Source: an uncultured Rickettsiales bacterium (GTDB lineage Bacteria > Pseudomonadota > Alphaproteobacteria > Micavibrionales > GCA-2720935). From it: a stretch of DNA of 64,000 nucleotides. The stretch is taken from positions 390,325 to 454,324 of the forward strand of contig CATLOR010000002.1 in assembly GCA_950054255.1 (NCBI GenBank), read 5' to 3'. Shown in pieces: positions 30,940-40,597 of the stretch (position 1 is its first letter; each line of letters starts with the position of its first letter). Both the position numbers and the translations under genes were made by a program. The notes beneath the pieces are model-generated. The model had not been told where the DNA came from and ran no database searches. It worked only from the letters and a program-made list of their open reading frames with translations.

Positions 30940-32205
30940 ATGAAGCCTTTGTCACAAACAAATTTACAACAAATAGCGCTTAGTCTTACTTTTATTATTG
31001 CTCCTCTCTTATGTATCGCCGTCATGAGTGGCTTAAGTGTCGTAGCCGGCGTATGCGGTGTACTCGTTTTAATATGTTATATCGCACAAGAGAGATCTTT
31101 ACCTCGCTTTGACAAAACACTTTTTTTCTTCCTAGGCGGTTTTTTAACCCTTTCCGCAAGCTCGGCAATATGGGCTGAACATCCTGATTTTGTGATTGAG
31201 AGAACACAAAGACTTGCCGCTAATTTCGCAGGAGGGTATTTACTGTTATCTTGTTTAGCGTCCTATAAACCAAAAACATCTATGGCCTCATTATTTTTGT
31301 GCGCCCTTCTTCCTTTCTTAATTCTGTTAGCTTATCTTTTTATTGAATATAATTATTTTCAAATCATTTATACATACGTGAAAAATATTCCCTATATCTT
31401 TGGCACATATATCACACCAACACGCTTAAACTGGCTTATGATTGCTGTCATCGGTTTTATGTGGCCACTTATAGGGCATCTTTTATTTCAGAAAAAGAAG
31501 ATACATGCCCTTATTGTTTTTGCTGTTTCCTTTTTAATTGCCTCTCAAGCTCTTAGTCAGTCAGCACTTCTAGGTATCATCTGTTCTTTTTTAGTTTTTC
31601 TCAGCACATATGTTTTAAGTAAAAAACATGTCAAAAACTTATTTATCATTGGTGTAATAGGCCTTTTATTTGGACTACCGCTGTCACTTTCTAAAATTAA
31701 TGATGGCATTTTTTATGTAGATAAAACAAAAACTGTTTACCAATTAACATCTCTTGAAAAATACATTTTAACGTCTTCGGCATCTGAGCGGTTGCAAATT
31801 TGGAAATTCATCACGAAAAATATTGAGAAAAAACCTTATATAGGGCATGGCATCGAATCTACGCGCTTTATTAAGACAAAAGAAAAATATCAAATTGTTA
31901 AAAACAAAACATGGCGAAGTGTTTCTCACCCCCATAATGGTATTTTACAGCTTTGGATTGAGTTTGGGGTGCTTGGTGTTCTATTCACATCTGTATTTTT
32001 TATCTTTCTATTAAATAGAATTGAAAAGCTTCCAAGCTATAGCTTTAAGGCCGCTGTATCAACACTTGCAGCACTCTTCACCGTCGGAAGCGTTGGCTAT
32101 GGATTGTGGCAAGGATGGTGGATTAGCACATTATTCTTATGTACGGCCTATTGTATTATGCTCACAAAGATCGAGCGCAATGAGCTCCACTACGCCTCAA
32201 AATAA
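30940..32205 (+). CDS. O-antigen ligase/polymerase family membrane protein
   Basis: A 421-residue polytopic protein with about ten helices. The large periplasmic loop ends with the family signature SHPHNGILQLWIEFGVLG, containing the histidine expected for WaaL-type O-antigen ligases (Wzy_C domain). It would join an undecaprenyl-linked glycan to lipid A-core, or polymerise it; ligase and polymerase cannot be told apart by eye. Divergent from the nucleotide-sugar dehydratase gene, 68 bases away, which supports a shared surface-glycan role. Confidence 0.85.
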   Translation: MKPLSQTNLQQIALSLTFIIAPLLCIAVMSGLSVVAGVCGVLVLICYIAQERSLPRFDKTLFFFLGGFLTLSASSAIWAEHPDFVIERTQRLAANFAGGYLLLSCLASYKPKTSMASLFLCALLPFLILLAYLFIEYNYFQIIYTYVKNIPYIFGTYITPTRLNWLMIAVIGFMWPLIGHLLFQKKKIHALIVFAVSFLIASQALSQSALLGIICSFLVFLSTYVLSKKHVKNLFIIGVIGLLFGLPLSLSKINDGIFYVDKTKTVYQLTSLEKYILTSSASERLQIWKFITKNIEKKPYIGHGIESTRFIKTKEKYQIVKNKTWRSVSHPHNGILQLWIEFGVLGVLFTSVFFIFLLNRIEKLPSYSFKAAVSTLAALFTVGSVGYGLWQGWWISTLFLCTAYCIMLTKIERNELHYASK

Positions 32206-32217
32206 AGCCTTTATTTT
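32199..32217. terminator. A+T-only hairpin between convergent O-antigen ligase and hslU
   Basis: AAAATAAA and TTTATTTT form perfect arms around a three-base GCC loop, covering the ligase stop codon and ending at hslU. Weak stem, but position and T-rich flank suit a bidirectional terminator. Confidence 0.4.
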
Positions 32218-33578
32218 TATAAAATAAATTTTGATAGATCTGTATTTTGAGAAAGCCCTTTGATTTTCTCTTGAACCATTTCTGCGGTAACAGTCACTTT
32301 CTGGCCTTGCATAGCAGGCGCATTATAGCTTACCTCATCCAACAATTTTTCTAAAACTGTATGAAGTCTACGTGCACCAATATTTTCAACTGTTGCGTTA
32401 AGCTGTACAGTGAGCTCAGCAAGTGCATTAATTGCATCATCTGTGAATTCCAAATCAACCTTCTCAGTCCCCATCAAGGCCGTGTATTGTTTAATCAAAC
32501 TCGCTTCTGGCTCAACTAAAATACGTCTAAAGTCTTCCTCAGTTAAGGCCTTAAGCTCTACACGAATAGGTAAACGCCCTTGTAGTTCAGGAAGCAAATC
32601 AGAAGGTTTAGCATAATGAAAAGCACCCGATGCAACAAATAAAATATGATCGGTTTTAACCATACCGTGCTTTGTTGTAACTGTTGTTCCTTCTATAAGA
32701 GGTAATAAATCTCGTTGCACACCCTCACGGCTTACATCTCCACGACCGCCTGTTTCGCTACGTCCTGCAATTTTATCAACCTCATCAAGGAAAACAATTG
32801 CATTTTGTTCAACCTGTTCTAAAGCATGTTGAACGATTTTTTCTTCATCAAGAAGCTTTTCTGCTTCTTCATCTGCTAAAACTTTTAACGCTTTCTCAAC
32901 GGGCATTTTCTTTGTGACTTTACGATCCCCCAGCCCTTTACCAAGAATATCGCCTAAATTCATAACACCCATCTGAGCCCCTGGCATGCCTGGGATGTCA
33001 AAACTAGGCATTGATACATTTTGACTTTCTGAAACTTTAATTTCAATCTCATGATTTTTTAATTCACCAGAGCGCAACTTAGTACGAAAAGACCCTCTTG
33101 TTGCATCACCTGCATTATCTCCCACAAGCACATCAACAACACGTTCTTCTGCAAAAATTTCAGCCTGAGCTTGAATTTCTTTCTTCATGCGTTCTTTAGT
33201 CATCTTGATAGAGACATCAACCAAATCACGCACGATCGATTCAACATCACGTCCAACATAGCCAACTTCAGTAAATTTTGTTGCCTCAACCTTAATAAAT
33301 GGCGCATTAGAAAGCTTTGCTAATCGACGTGCAATTTCTGTTTTACCAACACCTGTAGGACCAATCATCAAAATATTTTTTGGTAACACTTCCTCTTTCA
33401 AAGGCGATTCCAATTGTTGACGGCGCCATCTATTGCGAAGAGCGACAGCTACTGCTTTTTTTGCATCATGTTGACCAATTATAAAACGATCAAGTTGCTC
33501 AACAGTTTGCTCAGGTGTTAATTCTGTTACCGTTTCTAACACTTTGAATGGATCTTGTTTTTGCATGACGTTATCCAT
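32217..33578 (-). CDS. hslU: HslU, ATPase subunit of the HslVU protease
   Basis: A 453-residue AAA+ unfoldase. Walker A is [17 protein letters not shown], Walker B is [13 protein letters not shown], and the arginine-containing [13 protein letters not shown] follows. The insertion I-domain lies between about residues 110 and 240, and the C terminus ends LSKFIL, close to the conserved tail that activates HslV. The N-terminal [21 protein letters not shown] is typical. It follows hslV after 15 bases. Confidence 0.98.
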   Translation of the reverse strand: MDNVMQKQDPFKVLETVTELTPEQTVEQLDRFIIGQHDAKKAVAVALRNRWRRQQLESPLKEEVLPKNILMIGPTGVGKTEIARRLAKLSNAPFIKVEATKFTEVGYVGRDVESIVRDLVDVSIKMTKERMKKEIQAQAEIFAEERVVDVLVGDNAGDATRGSFRTKLRSGELKNHEIEIKVSESQNVSMPSFDIPGMPGAQMGVMNLGDILGKGLGDRKVTKKMPVEKALKVLADEEAEKLLDEEKIVQHALEQVEQNAIVFLDEVDKIAGRSETGGRGDVSREGVQRDLLPLIEGTTVTTKHGMVKTDHILFVASGAFHYAKPSDLLPELQGRLPIRVELKALTEEDFRRILVEPEASLIKQYTALMGTEKVDLEFTDDAINALAELTVQLNATVENIGARRLHTVLEKLLDEVSYNAPAMQGQKVTVTAEMVQEKIKGLSQNTDLSKFIL

Positions 33579-33593
33579 AGCTTATTTATCCTT

Positions 33594-34145
33594 TTATATC
33601 TCTTCAATGATTAAGTTATTATTTGTATAGACACAGATATCTGCTGCGACTTGCATTGATTTTTCAACGATTTCTTTTGCTGATAATCCTTTTTGGTCAT
33701 GTAAGGCACGTGCTGCCGATAAAGCATAATTCCCCCCAGAACCAATGCCAATAAGACCATCTTCTGGCTCTAAAACATCTCCCGTCCCTGTAAGAACAAG
33801 AGAAACATCTTTATCACATACAGCCATCATGGCCTCTAAACGACGTAAATATTTATCTGTACGCCAATCTTTTGCCAATTCAACACAAGCACGTGTGAGC
33901 TGCCCTGGATGTTGCTCTAACTTTGCTTCCAAGCGTTCAAAAAGCGTAAAAGCATCTGCTGTTGCACCTGCAAATCCACCGATAATAGATCCGTCACCTA
34001 TACGACGCACTTTACGTGCATTTGATTTCATGACGGTGTGACCGATCGAAACTTGTCCATCTCCACCCATTACAACCTTGCCGTCTTTACGGACACACAA
34101 AATTGTTGTGCCATACCATGTCGATTGATCTTTATGCTCCATCAT
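33594..34145 (-). CDS. hslV: HslV, proteasome-like peptidase subunit
   Basis: A 183-residue threonine protease. The mature N-terminal threonine should be T13 in [20 protein letters not shown], so about 12 residues are removed on maturation. [21 protein letters not shown] and [16 protein letters not shown] are family signatures. It is cotranscribed with hslU, and the complex degrades unfolded regulators during stress. Confidence 0.98.
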   Translation of the reverse strand: MMEHKDQSTWYGTTILCVRKDGKVVMGGDGQVSIGHTVMKSNARKVRRIGDGSIIGGFAGATADAFTLFERLEAKLEQHPGQLTRACVELAKDWRTDKYLRRLEAMMAVCDKDVSLVLTGTGDVLEPEDGLIGIGSGGNYALSAARALHDQKGLSAKEIVEKSMQVAADICVYTNNNLIIEEI

Positions 34146-34268
34146 TTTGATAACCTTATTTTATCCTGTTAAAAAGTATCTACAGTTAATATAGCGTTCC
34201 CTTTAAAAATGCAAGTCCCTGCATACTGTTAACACTTAATAAAAGAAAAGATAAAACTTTGTTTATCC

Positions 34269-34300
34269 CTGCTATATATTATATAATATTAGTATAGCAG
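34269..34300. repeat. Imperfect palindrome upstream of the acetyltransferase gene
   Basis: CTGCTATA and TATAGCAG are perfect 8-base arms around a 16-base A+T-only centre, ending 22 bases before the start codon of the downstream gene. It could be an operator or a leader hairpin; no known motif is recognised. Confidence 0.45.
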
Positions 34301-34322
34301 TATAAAAACCAAAGGGAAAAAA

Positions 34323-34895
34323 ATGTCAGAACAGCCCAAAATCCCAGAAGTGCTTATTGAAGAAGCACTCGAACTAAACGGAACAGATTTACATGATCTA
34401 TGTGATGCAACCGATGACGCCATTGAAAGCGGCGGTGGTTTTGGATGGGTTGATACTCCTGCTCGTGATGTCTTAGAACGTTTTTGGAAAGGCGTCCTTG
34501 TCATTCCAGATCGCAAACTATTTGTCGGACGCCTAGACGGTATTATTGGTGGAACAGCACAATTAATTTTGACGCCAACGAATAACCAAGCCCAGGCCTT
34601 TTCCGCAACCGTTACAAACGTATTCGTGGCTCCTTGGGCGCGCGGCCATGGCATCGCTAAAAAATTGATGACTGCCATTGAAGACAAAGCAGGTAGTCTT
34701 GATCTGGCCGTTTTAAATCTGGATGTTCGTGAAACACAAACAGCGGCGATCCGCTTATATGAACGCCTAGGCTATCAAAGATGGGGCACAAAACCTCATT
34801 ATGCCCGTGTTAAAGATCAGGTCATTGCCGGTCATTATTATTCAAAAGTTTTAAACCCAGAACTCATAAAAGCAAAACCAATGATCGCGGAGTAA
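34323..34895 (+). CDS. GNAT-family N-acetyltransferase
   Basis: A 190-residue protein whose central part (about 60-165) is a GNAT domain. The acetyl-CoA pyrophosphate loop is in FVAPWARGHGIAKKLM (Q/R-x-x-G-x-A type), and LNLDVRETQTAAIRLYERLGYQR is the usual last strand and helix. The first 50 residues are acidic and unusual. Substrate unknown. AAAGGG precedes ATG 34323, and the HIT-family gene follows after 3 bases. Confidence 0.85.
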   Translation: MSEQPKIPEVLIEEALELNGTDLHDLCDATDDAIESGGGFGWVDTPARDVLERFWKGVLVIPDRKLFVGRLDGIIGGTAQLILTPTNNQAQAFSATVTNVFVAPWARGHGIAKKLMTAIEDKAGSLDLAVLNLDVRETQTAAIRLYERLGYQRWGTKPHYARVKDQVIAGHYYSKVLNPELIKAKPMIAE

Positions 34896-34898
34896 CCT

Positions 34899-35264
34899 AT
34901 GTCACTTGCCTATGATACGAATAATATTTTTGCCAAAATTTTACGAGGAGAAATCCCAAACAACACGGTTTTCGAAAATGAACACGTCTTGGCCTTTCAT
35001 GATATAGCGCCCAAAGCGCCTGTTCATGTTGTCATCATTCCAAAAGGATCTTATACAGATGTGCAAACCTTTAGCGAGAAAGCATCGACAGAAGAAAAAA
35101 CAGCCCTTTTTTCATCATTTGCACTCATCGCTGAAAAACTAGGATTACCTGCGAATGGCTACCGTCTTATTACAAATTGCCGAGATCATGGCGGTCAAGA
35201 AGTCCCGCACCTGCATTTTCACATGCTAGGCGGTGCCCCTATTGGACCTTTGGTGAGTGAATAG
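34899..35264 (+). CDS. HIT-family nucleotide-binding hydrolase
   Basis: A 121-residue histidine-triad protein (HinT-like), hydrolysing nucleoside phosphoramidates in characterised relatives. The triad is VPHLHFHMLGG near the end, and the N terminus has IFAKILRGEIPNNTVFENE as usual. SD GCGGAG precedes the ATG. It overlaps the convergent gene by 26 bases. Confidence 0.92.
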   Translation: MSLAYDTNNIFAKILRGEIPNNTVFENEHVLAFHDIAPKAPVHVVIIPKGSYTDVQTFSEKASTEEKTALFSSFALIAEKLGLPANGYRLITNCRDHGGQEVPHLHFHMLGGAPIGPLVSE

Positions 35265-35898
35265 TTTTTTGAGCTAAACTTTGGACTCTTTTTGAAAAAA
35301 CATGATCCAATTCTTGCTGTGTACATATTCCACGCTGTTTTAAATATGTGTAAAAAAGAACACTATCTTGTGTAGTTGGATGTGTGCCAACATAGTCTTC
35401 TGTTTGAATTGGTGCAAAAATTGGGACAGTCACAACGAATTGATATGTTGAATCGCGCTCTACATCAATAACGAGCCCTTCTTCATCGGTACCAACATGT
35501 GAGAAAGAAGAAAGTGTAACATTATTTTGTCCCCAGCCAGCACGGCACCCTATAGCATTCAAATCCCCACGAATTTCACGCGCTTTCGCAGATAATCGTC
35601 CATAGATATGGTGCGCCCTTAATAAATCTTTATTTCGGATATAATTTTCTATTTCTAATACTGTATCAGGAAGAGAAACCAAGCTATTCACAACCAATGT
35701 ATAACACGGAATTGCATCATATTGTGCTGGGTTGTTTTTCAAAATTTCATGATAACCATTATAATTAAACATAGCCCCACTATATTTGGGAGAAAAATAT
35801 GAAACAGATAACTTTGGTAAAGGTGCACTCATCTGCTTCTCCAAGGCTTGCCTCCTTGTCGCATTAAACACAGATCTCAGCATAGCCTCTACATGCAT
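35239..35898 (-). CDS. Conserved-looking protein of unknown function
   Basis: A 219-residue soluble protein with no signal peptide or membrane helix and no motif I recognise. A central helix-rich part (LEIENYIRNKDLLRAHHIYG) is followed by a glycine- and aromatic-rich segment. Codon use resembles its neighbours and AAAGG precedes the ATG, so it looks like a real gene. It runs on the opposite strand to its neighbours and overlaps the HIT gene by 26 bases at the 3' end. Confidence 0.6.
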   Translation of the reverse strand: MHVEAMLRSVFNATRRQALEKQMSAPLPKLSVSYFSPKYSGAMFNYNGYHEILKNNPAQYDAIPCYTLVVNSLVSLPDTVLEIENYIRNKDLLRAHHIYGRLSAKAREIRGDLNAIGCRAGWGQNNVTLSSFSHVGTDEEGLVIDVERDSTYQFVVTVPIFAPIQTEDYVGTHPTTQDSVLFYTYLKQRGICTQQELDHVFSKRVQSLAQKTIHSPKVQ

Positions 35899-36035
35899 AT
35901 ATAATTACCTTTAATAATTGTTTGATTAACATAACCCTAAACCTTTTTTTATTCAACTTAAAAAGTGTTTTATTTTTTACAAATATGTGGCATAAACAAA
36001 GAAACAAAACATGAACACAGTATTACCCTTCTTTT

Positions 36036-36623
36036 ATGAGCGACCCTATTTTCAAAAATTGTATCTTATATCTTATTGGTTTTCCTGGGACAGGAAAATA
36101 CACAATCGGAAAACAAATTTCCGAACAACATTCTAGCTTTAGACTGGTCGATAACCACTTAATAAATAACCCTATTTTTTCACTTCTTGAACGTGGGACA
36201 AAAACAATTCCTGAACAAGCTTGGAAGTATATTGATACAATCTATGACGCTGTCATTGATACGATCAAAACACTTTCCCCAACCGATTACAGTTTTATTT
36301 TCACAAATGTTTTATCAAATGAAGATCCTGAAGATCAGATTTTTTACAATCGTCTTTCTGATTTAGCCAATCAGCGTAAAGCTCATTTTATCCCTATACG
36401 CCTTCACTGTAATATAGATGAAGCTAAAAAACGCCTCATTGCACCTGAGCGTGTAGAGCGTTTTAAACTCACACAACCTGACATTTTAGAACATATCACA
36501 GACACAAAAACACTCTTAACCATCTCGCACTCTCACCTTTTAGATCTTGATGTCAGTGAAAAAACGATAGATCAATCAGTTGAAGAAATTTTATCGCATA
36601 TTAAACAAATAAAAGGAACGTAA
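36036..36623 (+). CDS. P-loop kinase-like ATPase (AAA/shikimate kinase-like fold)
   Basis: A 195-residue protein with a Walker A near the N terminus, LIGFPGTGKYTIGKQI, and a layout of small nucleotide kinases: a substrate-loop DNHLINNPIF, SFIFTNVLSNEDP as the second strand, and a lid-like region with basic residues (EAKKRLIAPERVERFK). Substrate unknown. No clear SD precedes the ATG. Its stop overlaps the comM start by one base, so the two are coupled. Confidence 0.7.
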   Translation: MSDPIFKNCILYLIGFPGTGKYTIGKQISEQHSSFRLVDNHLINNPIFSLLERGTKTIPEQAWKYIDTIYDAVIDTIKTLSPTDYSFIFTNVLSNEDPEDQIFYNRLSDLANQRKAHFIPIRLHCNIDEAKKRLIAPERVERFKLTQPDILEHITDTKTLLTISHSHLLDLDVSEKTIDQSVEEILSHIKQIKGT

Positions 36624-38137
36624 TGGTTGCACGCTTAAACACTGTTGCTTTTGAAGGCATCTCAACAAAAGATATCGAAGTTCAAGTACAGCTTTCAAAT
36701 GGCTTGCCAGCTTTCAACATTGTTGGCCTGCCCGATAAAGCTGTCGCAGAAAGTAAAGAGCGCATTAGAAGCGCCCTCCATGCCATAGGCCTATCTCTTC
36801 CCTCTAAACGCATCACTGTCAACTTATCTCCTGCCGACCTGCATAAAGAAGGTTCTTATTTTGATCTTCCCATCATTCTAGGTGTTTTAATCGTAATGGA
36901 AGCATTTCCTCAAGATGCCGTCGAAGATTATATAACACTCGGTGAGCTTTCTCTTGATGGACGAATCATGCCCATTAATGGCGTCCTCCCCGCAGCTATT
37001 CACGCTGTTGCTAGCAACAAAGGGTTGATATGCCCAGAAAAGCAACAAAATGAAGCCCTCTGGGCGAGTAATGAATTATCTGTATTAGCACCGACACATT
37101 TAATGCATTTAATCAATCATATGAAAGGTGTTCAGCTTTTATCAAACCCTAAACTTTCTATCGAACAAGCAACAGATCACTCTTCAAATGATAATAAAGA
37201 CTTTTCAGATGTGCGAGGACAAGAAAGCGCAAAAAGAGGTCTTGTTATTGCCGCAGCAGGTGAGCACAACGCCTTACTCAGTGGCCCACCAGGCTCAGGG
37301 AAATCAATGCTTGCCTCAAGAGTTCCGACAATCCTACCTGAGCTGTCAACACAAGCAAGTCTTGAAACATCTATGATCCATAGTATTTCAAAAGGTCTTG
37401 ATAACGGTCAAATCGTTAGAACCCCACCTTATCGTGACCCCCATCATACAGCTTCAACGGCTGCGTTAATTGGTGGTGGTCAACGTATACGCCCTGGGGA
37501 AATCTCTCTCGCTCATAATGGTGTTTTATTTTTGGATGAATTACCTGAATTTTCAAGACAATCTCTTGAGGCACTAAGACAGCCTTTGGAAACAGGCTCT
37601 GTTCTCGTTTCTCGCGTGCAACAGCAAATCAAATTCCCCGCACAGTTCCAACTGATAGCCGCCATGAACCCTTGTAAATGCGGATATTTAGGTGACGCCT
37701 CGCGTGCTTGTAATAAAGCACCAAAATGTGCTCAAGACTATCAAAATAAAATTTCTGGACCCATGTTAGATCGTTTTGACCTCTTTATTGATGTACCTAC
37801 AATACCGATCCATCATATGGCGGATGCCCCAACGGGTGAAACAAGTGCTGTTTTAAAGCGTTACGTGATCGAAGCCAGACAACGTCAAATACATCGTTAC
37901 AAAGACTATTCTTTTTCAACCAATGCCCGCGCAGAGGATAAACATCTTGAGAACTTGTTACGCTTATCGGAAGAAGCACGTACGCTTTTAATCCAAGCGG
38001 CAGAGCGATTTAAACTTTCAGGCAGAGGGTATAAACGCCTCCTTAGAACATCAAGAACGCTTGCAGATCTCAATAAAAAGGATAATATAGACACGGATCA
38101 TATTATTGAAGCACTCGCTTTTAGAGCGATGATCTAA
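36623..38137 (+). CDS. comM: ComM/YifB family Mg-chelatase-like AAA+ ATPase
   Basis: A 504-residue helicase of the ComM family, which promotes branch migration in natural transformation. The N-terminal domain is Lon-protease-like (NLSPADLHKEGSYFDLPI). The AAA+ module has Walker A LLSGPPGSGKSMLASR and Walker B GVLFLDELPEFSRQSLEALR, with a C-terminal Mg_chelatase_C domain (GRGYKRLLRTSRTLADL). With dprA also in the window, this suggests at least some of the machinery for DNA uptake. Confidence 0.95.
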   Translation: MVARLNTVAFEGISTKDIEVQVQLSNGLPAFNIVGLPDKAVAESKERIRSALHAIGLSLPSKRITVNLSPADLHKEGSYFDLPIILGVLIVMEAFPQDAVEDYITLGELSLDGRIMPINGVLPAAIHAVASNKGLICPEKQQNEALWASNELSVLAPTHLMHLINHMKGVQLLSNPKLSIEQATDHSSNDNKDFSDVRGQESAKRGLVIAAAGEHNALLSGPPGSGKSMLASRVPTILPELSTQASLETSMIHSISKGLDNGQIVRTPPYRDPHHTASTAALIGGGQRIRPGEISLAHNGVLFLDELPEFSRQSLEALRQPLETGSVLVSRVQQQIKFPAQFQLIAAMNPCKCGYLGDASRACNKAPKCAQDYQNKISGPMLDRFDLFIDVPTIPIHHMADAPTGETSAVLKRYVIEARQRQIHRYKDYSFSTNARAEDKHLENLLRLSEEARTLLIQAAERFKLSGRGYKRLLRTSRTLADLNKKDNIDTDHIIEALAFRAMI

Positions 38138-38225
38138 AAAATATGGCGAAAAAATGGCAAAAATTATTGTTTTATTTACAAATAATATGTATAATCTGTG
38201 AATAAGTCATATATTGAGGGTAATA

Positions 38226-38906
38226 ATGAATTACGATAAGGATGAAGAGCTTTTAAAAGCTGAAGCTGCTACTGCGCAAGCAGAGCAAGAGCAGGCTGGT
38301 GCGTCTGATCTTAAGCTTTCCAATGAGGAACATGAGGCCTTAAAAGAACAAAAACAAGAAGATGGTGAAACATCTGAAATGGGCACAGGTGCTCTTGGCA
38401 TGGATGCTGGTGGCGGTATCGGTATTGCCCTAGGATCCCTTATTGAAACACTTGATGATCAAGCCAAAGCAAAGCAAAAAAAACAAAATGAAGAAAATTT
38501 AGATGATGACGGATATTCATTAAAGCATCGTATAGGCAAAAAAACAATGGGCCTTGTTCCCCTGGACCCTAAAGACGATGACAAAAAAAAGGATAAGACT
38601 GATCCTCAACAAAGGAAACCGACACAAGAAGAATTGAGAAATGCGTTTAATGCGCGCAACAAGGCTTTATTAGCAGCAGCCCAACAAAAACGCGCAGATG
38701 AACTAAGACAAGAGCAAGCCGTTATTTTAGCAAGAAAACTTGAAGAACAAAGGCGTGCAACATTAGAGCAAGAAAACAAACAAAAACCACATCCTTCTAC
38801 TCAGTTGCTCAAAAACCCTGCTTATATAGATCCTCTTAAATCACTCGGGATGGATATGGGACAAGCGCCAAAACCTGGATCAAAATCTTCAAGTGAAGAT
38901 CGCTAA
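38226..38906 (+). CDS. Highly charged, low-complexity coiled-coil protein, unknown function
   Basis: A 226-residue hydrophilic protein rich in K, E, Q, D and A. A short glycine-rich stretch (GALGMDAGGGIGIALGSL, residues 57-74 approx.) is the only non-polar part, followed by long charged segments likely to form a coiled coil (about 130-190). No signal peptide, no membrane helix, no recognised domain. The start chosen is ATG 38226, with GAGGG five bases upstream; an in-frame TTG at 38214 would overlap that site. It stands alone between comM and the convergent pssA. Confidence 0.6.
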   Translation: MNYDKDEELLKAEAATAQAEQEQAGASDLKLSNEEHEALKEQKQEDGETSEMGTGALGMDAGGGIGIALGSLIETLDDQAKAKQKKQNEENLDDDGYSLKHRIGKKTMGLVPLDPKDDDKKKDKTDPQQRKPTQEELRNAFNARNKALLAAAQQKRADELRQEQAVILARKLEEQRRATLEQENKQKPHPSTQLLKNPAYIDPLKSLGMDMGQAPKPGSKSSSEDR

Positions 38907-38915
38907 CCTTCTTTT

Positions 38916-39701
38916 TTAACGCTTTGTTTTTGTTAATCGCTTCTGTGCTCTGATAGAGAACGGAATTGAGGCAATATACATGACTGAACATACCATCAGT
39001 GTAAGCCATGGCTCTGTAACCAAAGCAGCGATACAAATACCTAAAGCTGCCAATAGTGGTATTGCAAATTTCTGAGGTAGTTTTAATTTTTTGATCGAAT
39101 ATGTTGGGATATGGCTCACCATTAACAACCCAATAAACAACATCCAAAAACTGACGACAACAGCAACAATAGGATAGTCTTTGAAGATAATTGTATCGAA
39201 ATAATTATTCACAACAACCGGCATCAAAACCAACAAAGCACCTGCAGGTGATGGAACGCCGCAAAAAAACATACTGTTTTTTTCGTCTTTCTCATCTGAT
39301 TTGCTTTCCGTGTTAAAACGCGCCAATCTTAACGCTGTTGCAACTGCAAATCCCATCGCCGCAAACCAGCCAAAGCCACCTGCTATATGCGTAAGCCATA
39401 AATATACAATCAAAGCTGGGGCTATTCCAAATGCCAAGAAATCTGAAAGGCTGTCTAACTCTGCCCCTATTTTACTTTCTGCTTTTAACAAACGTGCCAT
39501 CGCACCATCAAGTGCATCAAATGTTGCAGCAACAATAATTGCTAAAACAACCCACTCCCATTTCTCTGCGATCGCAAAACGAATAGCACTTAAGCCTGCA
39601 CATAAGGCAATCACTGTAAGCATATTGGGGATCAATTTTGAAAGAGAAATTACTTTCAACCCTTTATCATCATTTGTTTCTGTCATTTTTTTAGCAGGCA
39701 T
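38916..39701 (-). CDS. pssA: CDP-diacylglycerol-serine O-phosphatidyltransferase
   Basis: A 261-residue membrane enzyme of the CDP-alcohol phosphotransferase family. The catalytic motif DGAMARLLKAESKIGAELDS with later SD is complete, and seven to eight hydrophobic helices fit the family. It makes phosphatidylserine, which the product of the upstream gene (4-base gap) decarboxylates to phosphatidylethanolamine. Confidence 0.95.
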   Translation of the reverse strand: MPAKKMTETNDDKGLKVISLSKLIPNMLTVIALCAGLSAIRFAIAEKWEWVVLAIIVAATFDALDGAMARLLKAESKIGAELDSLSDFLAFGIAPALIVYLWLTHIAGGFGWFAAMGFAVATALRLARFNTESKSDEKDEKNSMFFCGVPSPAGALLVLMPVVVNNYFDTIIFKDYPIVAVVVSFWMLFIGLLMVSHIPTYSIKKLKLPQKFAIPLLAALGICIAALVTEPWLTLMVCSVMYIASIPFSIRAQKRLTKTKR

Positions 39702-39705
39702 TTAT

Positions 39706-40431
39706 TTAATCACGTACTTCTGTCAAGCGTGCTTTCTCTTTACTCTTCATATCAGCGAGAACTGTTTCTCCACCAAGCATTGTTTGACCAACAGCAACAA
39801 GCGGTGCAACGCCTTTTGGCAAATAAATATCTGCTCTACTTCCAAAACGAATAATACCGTATCTTTCACCTGTTGCTACTTCTTGATTATCCTGTAAATC
39901 ACAAATAATACGTCTTGCAACGAACCCAGCGATTTGTACAAATCCAACCAATTTTCCATCAGATGTCTCCATTAATGCCGCTGAGCGTTCATTATCTTCA
40001 CTCGCCTTATCCAAGCACGCATTTAAAAATTTACCAGGCGTGTAAATCACTTTTTTAACAACACCAGAACATGGAACACGGTTCACATGAACATTAAATA
40101 CGTTTAAGAAAACACTCACACGAGTATAATCTTCTGCATCATCCCAATCTAACTCTTTTGGTAATGAAATATTTTCAACAATAGCGCTTACAACACCATC
40201 TGCGGGACTGATAACAAGCCCCTCTTTAACGGGTGTGTGCCTTACAGGGTCGCGAAAGAAATAAACACACCATAAAGACAAAACAACTCCAACCCATCCT
40301 AGAAATGTGCTAAGTAAGAAAAGTAACAATGTTACAACTGCAAATGCTGCAATAATTGGATAGCCTGCTGGATGAACAGGAACAATAATGACTTTTTTAA
40401 TTGAATCAATCATGTCTTCAAGGTGACTCAT
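39706..40431 (-). CDS. psd: Phosphatidylserine decarboxylase proenzyme (PSD-A type)
   Basis: A 241-residue short-form decarboxylase with two N-terminal hydrophobic helices. SPADGVVSAI, NVFNVHVNRVPCSG and the self-cleavage region RFGSRADIYLPKG are characteristic; cleavage before the serine would form the pyruvoyl prosthetic group. First gene of psd-pssA, so phosphatidylethanolamine synthesis is encoded as a unit. Confidence 0.94.
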   Translation of the reverse strand: MSHLEDMIDSIKKVIIVPVHPAGYPIIAAFAVVTLLLFLLSTFLGWVGVVLSLWCVYFFRDPVRHTPVKEGLVISPADGVVSAIVENISLPKELDWDDAEDYTRVSVFLNVFNVHVNRVPCSGVVKKVIYTPGKFLNACLDKASEDNERSAALMETSDGKLVGFVQIAGFVARRIICDLQDNQEVATGERYGIIRFGSRADIYLPKGVAPLVAVGQTMLGGETVLADMKSKEKARLTEVRD

Positions 40432-40530
40432 AATATGAAATCCTTTCGAGATACGCCTTTTATTATTTATTTTTTTGGATACTACATCCTTTTAGAAAAA
40501 AATCCACAAAAATATGGATGAATTAAAAAC

Positions 40531-40559
40531 TTGAATTTTTTCAAAAAAATAGATATATT
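40531..40559 (+). promoter_or_regulatory. Probable hldE promoter
   Basis: TTGAAT (40531-40536), 17 bases, TATATT (40554-40559). The start codon is about 35 bases downstream. Confidence 0.6.
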
Positions 40560-40597
40560 GCATTCCATAATAATAAAAGAGAGATATTTAGTTGCAT

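Noticed and set aside
34289..34687. Minus-strand 132-codon open frame opposite the acetyltransferase
   Set aside because: Serine/proline-rich shadow; the plus-strand gene has a clear GNAT pattern and SD.
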